A stretch of DNA of 43,184 nucleotides from SIG351 sp045627045 (GCA_045627045.1 JAZQMY010000067.1:1-43184), one strand, 5' to 3'; positions 23,234 through 32,459 are shown, numbered from the stretch's first letter. Numbers and translations are program-made. The notes: a model not told the origin generated them from the letters alone.

Positions 23234-24493
23234 TCAATAAAGCGCTATGCTCTTCATGTGGAGCGTATCCTTCTTTTCAGTTACGGTGAAGGTTACGCTC
23301 GTTGTGTTTTCGGGGAGAGGAATGATTCTCTTGTGACCTATGCAGTGGCCTGTAAAGCCGTTGTCAAGGTTGTAAGCGAGAACTCTTTCGCCGTATGTGA
23401 TGTCTTCCTCAATTACGATGTACTTGGCAGGTGTGCCGTCGGTTGTAACTGTGTAGCTGTCCTTTGACATATCGCCTTCGTATTTTGCGAGCGGATTTGA
23501 GAAATTTTCCTTGACGAGCTCACCGAATTTAGCAAATTCAGCAGCATCCGGCTCAGGGAAAAGACCTCTCTTGTCGATTACCATGCCGAGAAGGAGGTTT
23601 GTGTTTCTGCCGGTAGCAACAATGTAGTTATTGAGAAGATTCTCGGCAGGAACGATCTTGCTTTCTTCATTTTCCATCCAGAACCAGCTGCGTCTTCTGT
23701 TAGGCATATCTGATTCGGCAGGTCTCCATGTGTTTCCGAAAGGATTACCGCCTCTTCCGTCAACAACATCCTCAGTGCCGTTGAAATTCTCGGGCTTGAA
23801 GTTAATCGTAGCATAGCAGTCATCAGGAGCGATACCGCTCTCGTTTCCTACCCAACGGATGCCTGTCGGTATATCGATAGGTCCCTGGAAAACGATTGCG
23901 TTCGGCTGAAGCTTTTTGAGAAGTCCCGTAACATCGGGGCCGCCCTGCTCAACAGGCAGACAACCGCCGTCAAACCAGATTTCAAAGAGCTCGCCGTATT
24001 CCTTCCAGATCTCGTTTAGCTGCTGGATTACGATCTTATTGTACTCTTCCTGAGTAACTTTTCCTGCAACAGGAGTTCCCGGGTTATCAACGCCGAGATA
24101 GCTGTTTGCGGATGTGCTGTAATAGAGTCCGGGACGCAGACCGTATTTTTTGCAGGATTTAACGAAGTCGCCAACAATGTCGCCCTTGCCGTTTTTCCAC
24201 GGAGAAGAAGCTACACTGTAAGGATGAGCCTTTGTCGGCCAGAGGCAGAAGCCTGTGCAATGCTTTGCAACGAGGACGGCGTATTTTGCGCCTGCGCTCT
24301 TTGCTGCCCGGATCCATTGGTCTGTGTCAAGCTCTGTCGGATTGAAGAGAGATGCATCAGGTGTGTGGTTCCAGTCGTGCCATTCGAATGATGGCTGGAA
24401 AACCGGTATGTCATAGTGGATGAGTACACCGATTTCACAATCTGCCCATTCCTTCTGAAGTGGGCTCGGAGTGAGAATTTCTTTTTTCCCCAT
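23234..24493 (-). CDS. GH29-type alpha-L-fucosidase
   Basis: The 419-aa protein has the GH29 fold. W-x(n)-FGVLIHYD-like ADCEIGVLIHYD at about 17-28, AVLVAKHCTGFCLWPT at about 72-87 and the nucleophile motif FEIWFDGG (Asp about 175) are all present, and NNYIVATGRNTNLLLG follows. GH29 enzymes release alpha-L-fucose from glycans such as mucin or milk oligosaccharides. No signal peptide, so it should act on oligosaccharides taken into the cell. It is second in a two-gene operon, 13 bases after the GNAT-like gene, with AAGGAG about nine bases before the ATG. Confidence 0.88.
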   Translation of the reverse strand: MGKKEILTPSPLQKEWADCEIGVLIHYDIPVFQPSFEWHDWNHTPDASLFNPTELDTDQWIRAAKSAGAKYAVLVAKHCTGFCLWPTKAHPYSVASSPWKNGKGDIVGDFVKSCKKYGLRPGLYYSTSANSYLGVDNPGTPVAGKVTQEEYNKIVIQQLNEIWKEYGELFEIWFDGGCLPVEQGGPDVTGLLKKLQPNAIVFQGPIDIPTGIRWVGNESGIAPDDCYATINFKPENFNGTEDVVDGRGGNPFGNTWRPAESDMPNRRRSWFWMENEESKIVPAENLLNNYIVATGRNTNLLLGMVIDKRGLFPEPDAAEFAKFGELVKENFSNPLAKYEGDMSKDSYTVTTDGTPAKYIVIEEDITYGERVLAYNLDNGFTGHCIGHKRIIPLPENTTSVTFTVTEKKDTLHMKSIALY

Positions 24494-24506
24494 ATTGTTT
24501 TTCTCC

Positions 24507-25418
24507 TTATTTTATTATTTTTTCTCCGTCGAAGGCAAAGAAGCCCTTTGAACAGCCGCCCGTTCCTCCGTTGAGAAGGTACGAAACGTATGCCTTTTGC
24601 ATTCCTGTCTTTTGGGGGAGAAGAGAATAATCATTATCTTTTGCCGGCCATGCTGTGCCGAAAAGTCTCCACAGGTCGCTGTTGCCGACCGAGGTATCGT
24701 TGTGAACGAGCTCAAAATCGTTCATAAAGCTGATGACGTTGGATTTTGCCGGAAGAAAATCATAATGCTTTTCGTAGAGCAGCCATGAGTGGCAGTGAAA
24801 GATCGCATAGCCTGACTGATTGAAGAACCTGTATGCTCTGCGGTATGAATCAAGCCTTTTCTCGGCAGTGATCGGTTCACCCTCAGGGATGTGGATGTTG
24901 ATGACGGGCATATCTTCGTAAAGCACAACTCCGCCTACAACTCTGCCGTTATCGTGCGGCTGAACAGGAAATCTCTCAAACTGGAGTCTTCCGAGCCTTA
25001 CCACACGGCCGATAATCTGAACAAAGAGCCAGCTGTATTCAAGAAGACCCCAACGTCCTGTTCTGGCAAAGCAAACCTTTGCCCAGATGGTGATATCGAG
25101 GAGCGAATCGTAATAAACATCCATTCCCCAGCCCTTGGCAAGATATCTCTCCTTCATTCCGATGGTGAAAAGCTCAATGGCAGTGAGCCTGAGAAGGTTT
25201 TTATCAACGCCCTTTTCTTCGGCGAGCTTATCTATCAATGCGGGATTTTCGTTTTTTACGGCGATTGAATACGCCTCGATTCCCTTCAGCTTTTTTTCAA
25301 AATCGTAATCTGAAGCTATTACATCAACGAGTGCAAGAACTTCATTTATTGCATCCTGCGGAAGAGCGATGTAATCATGAATATCTTTCAGATGACGGGT
25401 AACAAGTACTTTATCCAT
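24507..25418 (-). CDS. GNAT-like acyltransferase domain protein
   Basis: The 303-aa protein matches the layout of the two-part acyltransferase family (NAT_N plus GNAT-like C-terminal domain). A helical N-terminal half covers 1 to about 125. The C-terminal part has INIHIPEGEPITAEKRLDSY (about 173-192), FHCHSWLLY and a late FELVHNDTS. These proteins are often found beside glycoside hydrolases in gut Firmicutes, but their reaction is not well defined. It heads the operon with the fucosidase and has a consensus promoter, so an accessory role in fucosylated glycan use is plausible (inference). Confidence 0.72.
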   Translation of the reverse strand: MDKVLVTRHLKDIHDYIALPQDAINEVLALVDVIASDYDFEKKLKGIEAYSIAVKNENPALIDKLAEEKGVDKNLLRLTAIELFTIGMKERYLAKGWGMDVYYDSLLDITIWAKVCFARTGRWGLLEYSWLFVQIIGRVVRLGRLQFERFPVQPHDNGRVVGGVVLYEDMPVINIHIPEGEPITAEKRLDSYRRAYRFFNQSGYAIFHCHSWLLYEKHYDFLPAKSNVISFMNDFELVHNDTSVGNSDLWRLFGTAWPAKDNDYSLLPQKTGMQKAYVSYLLNGGTGGCSKGFFAFDGEKIIK

Positions 25419-25446
25419 ATAAATTTTCCTTTCATTATATAATTCT

Positions 25447-25475
25447 ATTATACAGGAACACCCTTAAAATGTCAA
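25447..25475 (-). promoter_or_regulatory. promoter of the GNAT-fucosidase operon
   Basis: On the minus strand TTGACA (plus 25470-25475) and TATAAT (plus 25447-25452) are separated by 17 bases; both boxes are perfect. Confidence 0.85.
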
Positions 25476-25521
25476 TACAAAATGAAAAAAAGCTCAATAA
25501 AAAAACTTTTGCGTATAATGC

Positions 25522-25550
25522 TTGAAAAAAAGAATAATATATGATATACT
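25522..25550 (+). promoter_or_regulatory. promoter of the 122-aa orphan gene
   Basis: TTGAAA (25522-25527), 17 bases, TATACT (25545-25550) with TGA extension. Confidence 0.7.
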
Positions 25551-25597
25551 TTTAATAAAGACCGTAAAATCGGAATTGATTTTTCATGGAGGCTGTT

Positions 25598-25966
25598 ATG
25601 AGCTTTTTCGGCAAGTTGTTTGTACGTAAAACAGATGCAAAAATCAGACCGTATTTCAAGCATTGCGATGCAGTGAAATATATGCAGGACAAGGGCATGA
25701 CGTTTGATTATGAGATCGTGAAGGTGATTTCATCAAAGGACGAGGAGAAAAGGTTTGTAATATTGAAGGACAATCGGGGAACATTCAGATTTGTGTATCA
25801 GGTACTTCATTGCTTTGATGAGGACGAATGGAAGTACATCGGCTGTTCCGAGGAAACTAATCCGGGAGTCTGGCAGTCATGGGGGCGCTTTGCAGAGGTG
25901 TTTGATTGCCTGGATACGGCGCTCGGGGAGATCAAGGCCACTCCCGAATATAAAAATAATTTTTGA
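25598..25966 (+). CDS. hypothetical protein, 122 aa
   Basis: No family is recognised. The product starts MSFFGKLFVRKTDAKIRPYF and is a mixed alpha/beta soluble protein with several aromatic residues (DEDEWKYIGCSEE, GVWQSWGRFAEVFD). There is no signal peptide and no membrane span. GGAGG lies five bases before this ATG, and the in-frame ATG at 25586 overlaps the site, so 25598 is preferred. It has its own promoter. A hairpin (25976-26000) follows, so it is probably monocistronic. Confidence 0.72.
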   Translation: MSFFGKLFVRKTDAKIRPYFKHCDAVKYMQDKGMTFDYEIVKVISSKDEEKRFVILKDNRGTFRFVYQVLHCFDEDEWKYIGCSEETNPGVWQSWGRFAEVFDCLDTALGEIKATPEYKNNF

Positions 25967-25975
25967 GATTGAAAT

Positions 25976-26008
25976 GAACGGATATTAACAGTATCCGTTC
26001 TGTATTTT
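25976..26008 (+). terminator. weak terminator-like hairpin before pepV
   Basis: GAACGGATA (25976-25984) pairs with TATCCGTTC (25992-26000) across seven bases, followed by TGTATTTTA. The T-run is poor, so some readthrough into the dipeptidase gene is likely. Confidence 0.5.
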
Positions 26009-26021
26009 AGAGGAAAAAGAT

Positions 26022-27428
26022 ATGGATATTAAAAAACAGATTTCAGATCATATTGATTTGCTTGCGGAAGAGATGAAAAACGATCTTGCGCTTCTCGTTT
26101 CTGTACCAAGCGTGAAGGGCGATGCCGAGGACGGCTGTCCTTTCGGAAAAGAACCTGCAAGAGCACTTTCGGCTATGCTTGAATTGTGCGGGAAATACGG
26201 ATTTGAAACGAGAAATATAGAGAATGCGATAGGCTATGCCGATTTTTTTGCCGGAGAAGAGCCTTATCTCGGAATGCTGAGCCATATGGATGTTGTGCCG
26301 GCAGGCGACGGATGGAACACGAATCCGTTTGAACTCGTTTTCGAGGACGGAATGCTTTACGGCAGAGGAACGAGTGATGACAAGGGCCCTGCAATAGCGG
26401 CACTCTATGCGATGAGAGCTGTAAAGGAGCTCGGTCTGCCTGTTTCAAAGAACGTCAGATTTATTATCGGTTCGGATGAGGAATGCGGCTCAAAGGATCT
26501 TCCTTATTATTTTGACAGGGAAAAGACACCTGAATTGTCATTTTCTCCGGATGCGGAATTCCCGCTTATCAATACTGAAAAGGGCAGATTTGCTCCGTGC
26601 TTTGAAATCACCGTGAATGACGGCGATACGGCAAAGAAAATAGTATCAATGGAAAGCGGAAACGCTGTTAATGCCGTGCCGAATAAGGCAAGTATAGTGC
26701 TGAAGGGCTTTGATAAGGAAACGATTATAGACGCCGCAAAGAAGACCGAAGAGAAAACAGAAACAGAAATAGATATCGGATATGAGGAAGACATGATAAC
26801 GGTCACTGTAAACGGAAAAGCGGCTCATGCTTCCACTCCCGAAACAGGAATAAACGCATTGACTGCGGCAATAGCATTTGCGGCGGAAATCACGGATGAA
26901 AATTCAGAGGAAAGAGCAGCATTCATCAGGCTTAAAGAATTTTTCCCGCACGGAAAGACCGGCGGAGATGGTCTCGGCGTTGAGCGTGAGGATGAAATGT
27001 CAGGAAAGCTGACGCTGACGCTTGACAAGCTCATTTATGACGGCAAAAAGCTCACGGCATGGTTTGACAGCAGACTCCCTGTTTCGGCAGATCATGAGAA
27101 TACGGTCCTTCCGATAAAAGAACAGCTTGAGGGGGCCGGCTTTACCTTCAGGAGCATGGATGTTACGCCTGTTCACCACGTTGACGAGAACAGTGCGTTC
27201 GTCAGAACGCTTCTTGAGGCTTATGAGGCTTTTTCCGGCAGAAAGGGGGAGTGCATAGCGATTGGCGGCGGCACATATGTTCATGATATTGAAAACGGCG
27301 TTGCTTTCGGCAGCATAATGCCGGATGTTGATACGCATATGCACGGAGCAAACGAATTTATGCCTTTTGAGGACCTTATTACGGCGGCAAAGATATATGC
27401 TTATGCAATAACTGAAATCTGTAAATAA
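26022..27428 (+). CDS. pepV: M20-family dipeptidase (PepV-like)
   Basis: The 468-aa protein has the M20 zinc peptidase motifs: GMLSHMDVVPAGDGW (about 85-99, His ligand near 88), GRGTSDDKGP (bridging Asp near 119), GSDEECGSKD (catalytic Glu about 154) and SPDAEFPLINTEKG. Length and motifs fit the PepV/Xaa-His dipeptidase subgroup, which cleaves dipeptides with an N-terminal hydrophobic residue or beta-alanine. Cytoplasmic. AGAGGAAAAAG stands before the ATG. A new promoter follows its stop, so it is separate from rnf. Confidence 0.92.
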   Translation: MDIKKQISDHIDLLAEEMKNDLALLVSVPSVKGDAEDGCPFGKEPARALSAMLELCGKYGFETRNIENAIGYADFFAGEEPYLGMLSHMDVVPAGDGWNTNPFELVFEDGMLYGRGTSDDKGPAIAALYAMRAVKELGLPVSKNVRFIIGSDEECGSKDLPYYFDREKTPELSFSPDAEFPLINTEKGRFAPCFEITVNDGDTAKKIVSMESGNAVNAVPNKASIVLKGFDKETIIDAAKKTEEKTETEIDIGYEEDMITVTVNGKAAHASTPETGINALTAAIAFAAEITDENSEERAAFIRLKEFFPHGKTGGDGLGVEREDEMSGKLTLTLDKLIYDGKKLTAWFDSRLPVSADHENTVLPIKEQLEGAGFTFRSMDVTPVHHVDENSAFVRTLLEAYEAFSGRKGECIAIGGGTYVHDIENGVAFGSIMPDVDTHMHGANEFMPFEDLITAAKIYAYAITEICK

Positions 27429-27456
27429 AAATTCATCAATGAATCAGAAAATCGGG

Positions 27457-27485
27457 TTGACTTTTGCACAATAAACTGATATAAT
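27457..27485 (+). promoter_or_regulatory. promoter of the rnf operon
   Basis: TTGACT (27457-27462), 17 bases, TATAAT (27480-27485) with TGA extension, about 60 bases before the rnfC start. Confidence 0.85.
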
Positions 27486-27544
27486 ATACAGTGAATGTTT
27501 GCCTGTAAATTCAGGATGGAAAAAACACGAAAAGAGATAACAGT

Positions 27545-28855
27545 ATGGCGTTTTTTAAGCTCAGAAGCATACACATTATGCACAATAAGAATACAGCTGC
27601 AAGCCCTGCCGCAAAAATGACTGTACCGAAAACAGTTGTTCTGCCTATGTCAATGCATATAGGCGCTCCTGCCGTTCCGGTGGTAAAGGTCGGAGACACG
27701 GTCAAGAAGGGTCAGCTTATTGCAACTGCCGGCGGATTTGTGTCCTCTCCGATTTATGCAAGTATTTCGGGAAAGGTTAAGAAGATTGAGGATTGTCTGC
27801 TGAACGGAGGAAATTATTCCCCTGCCGTTGTGATTGAAAGCGACGGAACAGAAGAATGGTCAGAAGATATTGCTCCCAAGAATGTTGAGACATTTGAGGA
27901 ATTCATCAATGCTGTCAAAGACAGTGGTGTTGTAGGACTCGGCGGAGCAGGCTTCCCGACACACGTTAAGCTCGGTATCAAGGATATGTCGAAGCTTGAG
28001 TACATTATTATCAACTGTGCGGAGTGCGAGGGATATATCACTTCGGATACACGTACACTTCTTGATAATACGGATGAGTTCATTGATGCAATAGCTCTCC
28101 TCAGAAAATTCTACGGCGATAAGAAGATCTACATAGGAATTGAGGACAACAAGCCCGAATGCATCGAGAAGCTGAAGAAGAGAATCGGAGAATACAATGT
28201 TGAGCTGGCGGTGCTTCCGTCAACATACCCGACAGGCGGCGAGAAGGTGCTTGTCTACAACATCACGGGAAGAGTGATTCCGGAAGGAAAGCTTCCGCTT
28301 GACGTCGGTGCCATTGTAATCAACTGCACAACTCTTGTTGCAATAGACAGATACATCAGGACAGGTGTTCCGCTCATAGAGAAGACGGTCACTGTTTCCG
28401 GCTCTGCAATCAGAAATCCTCAGAACGTGCTTGCTCCGATAGGAACATCGGTCAGGGATATCGTTGAGTTCACGGGCGGATACGCAAAGGAACCGAAAAA
28501 AATCATTTACGGCGGCCCAATGATGGGTATCTCGATGCCGGATGACAGTTGCGTTATTATGAAGAATACAAATGCGGTACTGGCATTTGACGAGAAGGAT
28601 GCAACGCCTCCGAAGGAAACGGAATGCATCAACTGTGGAAGATGTGTTGCGCATTGCCCGATGAGACTTATGCCGGCACAGCTTTACATAGCATACAACA
28701 ATAAGAATATAGAAAGACTTCAGGAACTTAAAACAGGTATCTGCATGGAGTGCGGATGCTGCAGTTACGTTTGCCCGGCTAAGAAGCCTCTTGTTCAGAC
28801 AAACAAGCTTGCAAAGGCATTGCTGAAGAGCGCACAGGGGGCACAGAAAAAATGA
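27545..28855 (+). CDS. rnfC: Rnf complex subunit RnfC
   Basis: The 436-aa protein has an N-terminal biotinyl-like domain (VGDTVKKGQLIATA), the FMN/NADH-binding fold with GLGGAGFPTHVKL (about 131-143) and AECEGYI, an SLBB region, and two 4Fe-4S motifs (CINCGRCVAHCP about 360-371 and CMECGCCSYVCP about 400-411). RnfC is the peripheral subunit that exchanges electrons with NAD. It is first of six subunit genes in the order C-D-G-E-A-B. The next gene overlaps by four bases. Confidence 0.96.
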   Translation: MAFFKLRSIHIMHNKNTAASPAAKMTVPKTVVLPMSMHIGAPAVPVVKVGDTVKKGQLIATAGGFVSSPIYASISGKVKKIEDCLLNGGNYSPAVVIESDGTEEWSEDIAPKNVETFEEFINAVKDSGVVGLGGAGFPTHVKLGIKDMSKLEYIIINCAECEGYITSDTRTLLDNTDEFIDAIALLRKFYGDKKIYIGIEDNKPECIEKLKKRIGEYNVELAVLPSTYPTGGEKVLVYNITGRVIPEGKLPLDVGAIVINCTTLVAIDRYIRTGVPLIEKTVTVSGSAIRNPQNVLAPIGTSVRDIVEFTGGYAKEPKKIIYGGPMMGISMPDDSCVIMKNTNAVLAFDEKDATPPKETECINCGRCVAHCPMRLMPAQLYIAYNNKNIERLQELKTGICMECGCCSYVCPAKKPLVQTNKLAKALLKSAQGAQKK

Positions 28856-29775
28856 GTCAGTTAGTTACACAGGTTTCACCTCATATTCATGATAAAACAA
28901 CTACACAGAAAATAATGCTCGATGTGCTGATAGCACTTTGCCCGACGGCGATTGCATCTGCATTCATATTCGGAGCAAGAGCACTTCTTGTAATTGCAGT
29001 CTGCGTTGCGACTTCAGTTGCTGCGGAGTGGATATTTGAAAAAATCTGCAAAAGACCTGTCACGGTGATGGATCTTTCGGCAGCGGTTACAGGTATGCTT
29101 CTTGCATTCAACCTTCCTGTTGATATTGAAATCTGGCAGGCTATGTTCGGAAGCACAGTTGCGATAATCGTTGTAAAGCAGCTTTTCGGCGGTATCGGAA
29201 AGAACTTTGCAAACCCGGCAATTACGGCAAGAATCGTAATGCTCATTTCATTCTCCACAACAATGTCAAGATGGGTACTCCCGAACGGAGTTGAAATGAC
29301 ATCGTCTGCAACTGCACTTGCAGTGCTTAACGGAGCAGAGGGTGAGCTTCCTCCGGTATGGAATATGCTTATTGGTCTGAGAGGCGGATGTATCGGTGAG
29401 ACATGCATACTCACACTTCTTATCGGCGGAATTTATCTCCTCATCAAGAAGGTCATCACATGGCATGCTCCTCTCTCATTCATCGCAACGGTATTTCTTT
29501 TTGCACTTGTTCTCGGCAAGGATCCTCTTTATCACGTTCTTTCCGGCGGACTTGTTCTCGGTGCCGTATTTATGGCTACCGACTATGCAACAACTCCTTA
29601 CACAAAGTGGGGTAAGGTAATATTCGGCGTTGCGTGCGGCGTAATGACAGTGCTTATCCGTGTTTACGGTGCTTATCCGGAGGGTGTATCATTCTCAATT
29701 CTATTTATGAACATTGTTACACCTTACATCAATAAGCTTACACATTCAAGACCTTTCGGAGGTGCAAAAGCATGA
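28852..29775 (+). CDS. rnfD: Rnf complex subunit RnfD
   Basis: The 307-aa protein has about nine membrane spans. SSATALAVL at about 149-157 contains the Thr that carries covalent FMN in this family. MLDVLIALCPTA and FANPAITARI are typical. RnfD is a core membrane subunit in ion translocation and electron transfer. It overlaps rnfC and rnfG by ATGA at each end. Confidence 0.95.
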   Translation: MSQLVTQVSPHIHDKTTTQKIMLDVLIALCPTAIASAFIFGARALLVIAVCVATSVAAEWIFEKICKRPVTVMDLSAAVTGMLLAFNLPVDIEIWQAMFGSTVAIIVVKQLFGGIGKNFANPAITARIVMLISFSTTMSRWVLPNGVEMTSSATALAVLNGAEGELPPVWNMLIGLRGGCIGETCILTLLIGGIYLLIKKVITWHAPLSFIATVFLFALVLGKDPLYHVLSGGLVLGAVFMATDYATTPYTKWGKVIFGVACGVMTVLIRVYGAYPEGVSFSILFMNIVTPYINKLTHSRPFGGAKA

Positions 29776-30278
29776 AGAATGATAATGTAAAGGCGTTTGT
29801 TGTCCTCGTGCTGATATGTGTTGCCGTAGCGGCGCTTATGGGCATTGTGAATTATGCGACAGAGCCTATAATCAAGGACATAGAGATTCAGAAGACCAAT
29901 GCTTCACTCAACACTGTAATGCCTGACGGAGGATCATTTGAAAAGCTTGCTGTTGCTGGACTTCCTTCAACAGTAAAGGAAGCATACAGCGCAAAGAACG
30001 GCGGCTACGTTTTCAAGCTTGTAACAAACGGTTACGGCACAGGTCTTACGATAATATGCGGAATCGATGAAAACGGAAACGTGATCGGCTGCGAATGCAT
30101 TCAGTCAAACGAAACACTCGGCAAGGAAAAGACATATGGAGAAAGCCTTGTCGGAAAGAATAATTCCGATATTGAAGCAGCAGATACTGTTTCGGGAGCT
30201 ACTCTTACAACGAGAGCTTACAAGAAAGCGATTACGGATGCCCTGAAGGCATTTGAGACAATCAAGGAGGCAAAGTGA
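29772..30278 (+). CDS. rnfG: Rnf complex subunit RnfG
   Basis: The 168-aa protein has one N-terminal membrane span (VLVLICVAVAALMGIV) and an outer domain with the flavinylation motif SGATLTTRA at about 142-150, where Thr receives FMN from ApbE. VIGCECIQSNETLG is the matching conserved loop. The apbE gene downstream supplies the modifying enzyme. Overlaps rnfD by four bases. Confidence 0.95.
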   Translation: MKNDNVKAFVVLVLICVAVAALMGIVNYATEPIIKDIEIQKTNASLNTVMPDGGSFEKLAVAGLPSTVKEAYSAKNGGYVFKLVTNGYGTGLTIICGIDENGNVIGCECIQSNETLGKEKTYGESLVGKNNSDIEAADTVSGATLTTRAYKKAITDALKAFETIKEAK

Positions 30279-30279
30279 T

Positions 30280-30969
30280 ATGAGTAAGCTTCAGAATTTC
30301 TTAAAGGGACTTATCAAGGAAAACCCTGTACTTGTCCTCGTACTCGGCACTTGCCCTACACTTGCCGTTTCAACCAAAATCGAGAATGCGATCGGTATGG
30401 GACTTGCCGCAACGGCAGTTCTGCGCTGTTCAAACATTGCCATTTCAGCACTGAGAAAAGTTATTTCGGATAAGGTCAGGATCCCATGCTACATAGTATT
30501 GATCGCAGGCTTTGTTACTGTTGTTTCAATGATACTTCAGGCTTATGCAAACTCACTTTATGAGGCACTCGGTATTTACCTTTCACTTATCGTTGTAAAC
30601 TGTATCATCCTCGGCAGAGCGGAAATGTATGCAAACAAGCACGGAGTGCTTGATTCAGCTATTGATGCGGCGGGAATGGGACTCGGATTCACTCTTGCAC
30701 TCTGCCTTATGGCTTTGATAAGAGAAACACTCGGACAGGGAACATTCTTCGGTATGGAGATACCTGTTCTTGCCGACAATCATATTTCGATCCTTTCAAA
30801 TGCTCCGGGCGGATTCTTTGTATTCGGATGCCTCATTGCTCTTGTAAACAAGATATCAAAGGGAAAGGCGATCAAGAAGAAGGAATTCGGTTGCTCAGGC
30901 TGTCCTCAGGCGGCTCTTTGCGGCAAACAGGGACATTGCGGTGAAAAGAAGGAGGCAGAAAGCAAATGA
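30280..30969 (+). CDS. rnfE: Rnf complex subunit RnfE with Cys-rich tail
   Basis: The 229-aa protein has about six membrane spans (NPVLVLVLGTCPTLAVST; AAGMGLGFTLAL) and belongs to the RnfA/E pair that holds an intramembrane iron centre. AAGGAGG lies nine bases before the ATG at 30280, which excludes the in-frame TTG at 30253. The C-terminus carries CSGCPQAALCGKQGHC, an unusual cytoplasmic Cys cluster that is absent from classical proteobacterial RnfE. Stop overlaps rnfA (ATGA). Confidence 0.94.
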   Translation: MSKLQNFLKGLIKENPVLVLVLGTCPTLAVSTKIENAIGMGLAATAVLRCSNIAISALRKVISDKVRIPCYIVLIAGFVTVVSMILQAYANSLYEALGIYLSLIVVNCIILGRAEMYANKHGVLDSAIDAAGMGLGFTLALCLMALIRETLGQGTFFGMEIPVLADNHISILSNAPGGFFVFGCLIALVNKISKGKAIKKKEFGCSGCPQAALCGKQGHCGEKKEAESK

Positions 30970-31559
30970 TAAAGAATCTTATTGTTATTCTTATGACCTC
31001 GGTGCTTGTCAATAACTACGTTCTTGTCAAGTTCCTCGGTATCTGCCCGTTCCTCGGCGTTTCAAAGAAAATAAATCAGGCGGCAAGTATGGGCATTGCG
31101 GTTACGTTTGTCCAGATACTTGCAACGGCTGTAACGTGGCCTATACAGACATATATTCTCGACAGATACGGACTCGGATATATGCAGACGATAGTATTCA
31201 TTCTCGTTATTGCAACACTTGTTCAGTTCGTTGAGATCGTACTCAAGAAATATATGCCTGCTCTTCACAAGTCACTCGGTATTTATCTGCCGCTTATCAC
31301 CACGAACTGTGCTGTTCTCGGTGTAACGGTAAATAATATCAATGACGGATACACATTTGTTGAGTCAATAGTCAGCTCTCTCGGATGCGGCCTCGGCTTC
31401 CTTTTTGCAATGGTTCTTTTTGCCGGCGTAAGAGGACAGATGGAAAGATGCAATCCTCCGAAGGCATTCCAGGGCTTGCCGATTACACTCATTGCGGCAT
31501 CAATCGTTTCAATAGCATTCTACGGCTTTGCCGGAATTATTGATAATCTTTTCATGTAA
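30966..31559 (+). CDS. rnfA: Rnf complex subunit RnfA
   Basis: The 197-aa protein has six membrane spans, with NNYVLVKFLGICPFLGVSKK near the N-terminus and LPLITTNCAVLG at about 107-118; the Cys residues in these two segments belong to the intramembrane iron-sulphur centre shared with RnfE. Core ion-pumping subunit. Overlaps rnfE by four bases. Confidence 0.96.
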   Translation: MIKNLIVILMTSVLVNNYVLVKFLGICPFLGVSKKINQAASMGIAVTFVQILATAVTWPIQTYILDRYGLGYMQTIVFILVIATLVQFVEIVLKKYMPALHKSLGIYLPLITTNCAVLGVTVNNINDGYTFVESIVSSLGCGLGFLFAMVLFAGVRGQMERCNPPKAFQGLPITLIAASIVSIAFYGFAGIIDNLFM

Positions 31560-31580
31560 TGCAGGGGAGGAATTGATAAT

Positions 31581-32408
31581 ATGGGCAAAATACTTCTGGT
31601 TGTAGGAATAGTGGCAGGAATAAGCGTTATCTGCGCGGCAATTCTTATTATTGCGGCAAAGTATATGCACGTTCCGACAAACGAAAAAGAAAAGAAAATA
31701 AGAGAAGTGCTTCCGGGTGCGAACTGCGGTGCGTGCGGCTTTACGGGCTGTGACGGATACGCAAAAGCGATTGCCGAAGACAAAACGGATAAAACAAACC
31801 TCTGTGTTCCGGGTGCGGATGCGGTATCAAAGAAGATTGCCGAGATAACCGGACTCGAAGCGGCAGATGTAATAGAGCAGGTCGCAACAGTTCGCTGCAT
31901 GGGCGACTGCAAAACCTGTAAGGATAAGTCAGAATATGCCGGAGTACACAGTTGTGTAGCTGCAAAGATTATCTACGGCGGCAAGAAAGCCTGCACATAC
32001 GGTTGTCTTGGATTCGGCGACTGCGCAAAGGTCTGCCCGAACGGAGCCATCTGCATTGAAAACGGCATTGCTCACGTAAATACGAAGCTTTGCACGGGAT
32101 GCGGACTCTGCACAAAGACATGTCCTCAGCATATAATTTCCCTCATGGCTGATGTTGATAAGGTTATAGTGACCTGCAGCAGTAAGGAAAAGGGCGCACA
32201 GGTTAAGTCAAAGTGTTCACACGGATGCCTTGCCTGCAAGAAGTGCGAAAAGGTCTGTCAGCACGATGCGATTCACGTTGTGGATAACATTGCCGTTATT
32301 GATTACGACAAGTGTGTAAACTGCGGCGAGTGCGCAAAGAACTGTCCTGTTGGATGTATCATGGTTTCCGACTTTGCCGGAATACACAGATACATAGTTG
32401 AAGAATAA
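31581..32408 (+). CDS. rnfB: Rnf complex subunit RnfB
   Basis: The 275-aa protein has an N-terminal membrane anchor (about 5-25), a 4Fe-4S domain with GANCGACGFTGCDGYAKAI (about 48-66) and several ferredoxin-type clusters (CTGCGLCTKTCP, CLACKKCEKVCQ, CVNCGECAKNCP). RnfB accepts electrons from reduced ferredoxin. It is last of the six subunits, as in most Clostridia. GGGGAGGAATTG stands before the ATG. Confidence 0.96.
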   Translation: MGKILLVVGIVAGISVICAAILIIAAKYMHVPTNEKEKKIREVLPGANCGACGFTGCDGYAKAIAEDKTDKTNLCVPGADAVSKKIAEITGLEAADVIEQVATVRCMGDCKTCKDKSEYAGVHSCVAAKIIYGGKKACTYGCLGFGDCAKVCPNGAICIENGIAHVNTKLCTGCGLCTKTCPQHIISLMADVDKVIVTCSSKEKGAQVKSKCSHGCLACKKCEKVCQHDAIHVVDNIAVIDYDKCVNCGECAKNCPVGCIMVSDFAGIHRYIVEE

Positions 32409-32435
32409 AAAGTAAAACAGAATATCCGATGTAAT

Positions 32436-32459
32436 TACCCACCGAGCATTCGATGGGTA
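32436..32459 (+). promoter_or_regulatory. hairpin between rnfB and apbE
   Basis: TACCCA (32436-32441) and TGGGTA (32454-32459) pair, with an inner CGA/TCG helix. There is no T-run, so it is more likely an mRNA-stability or processing element than a terminator. Function unknown. Confidence 0.4.
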
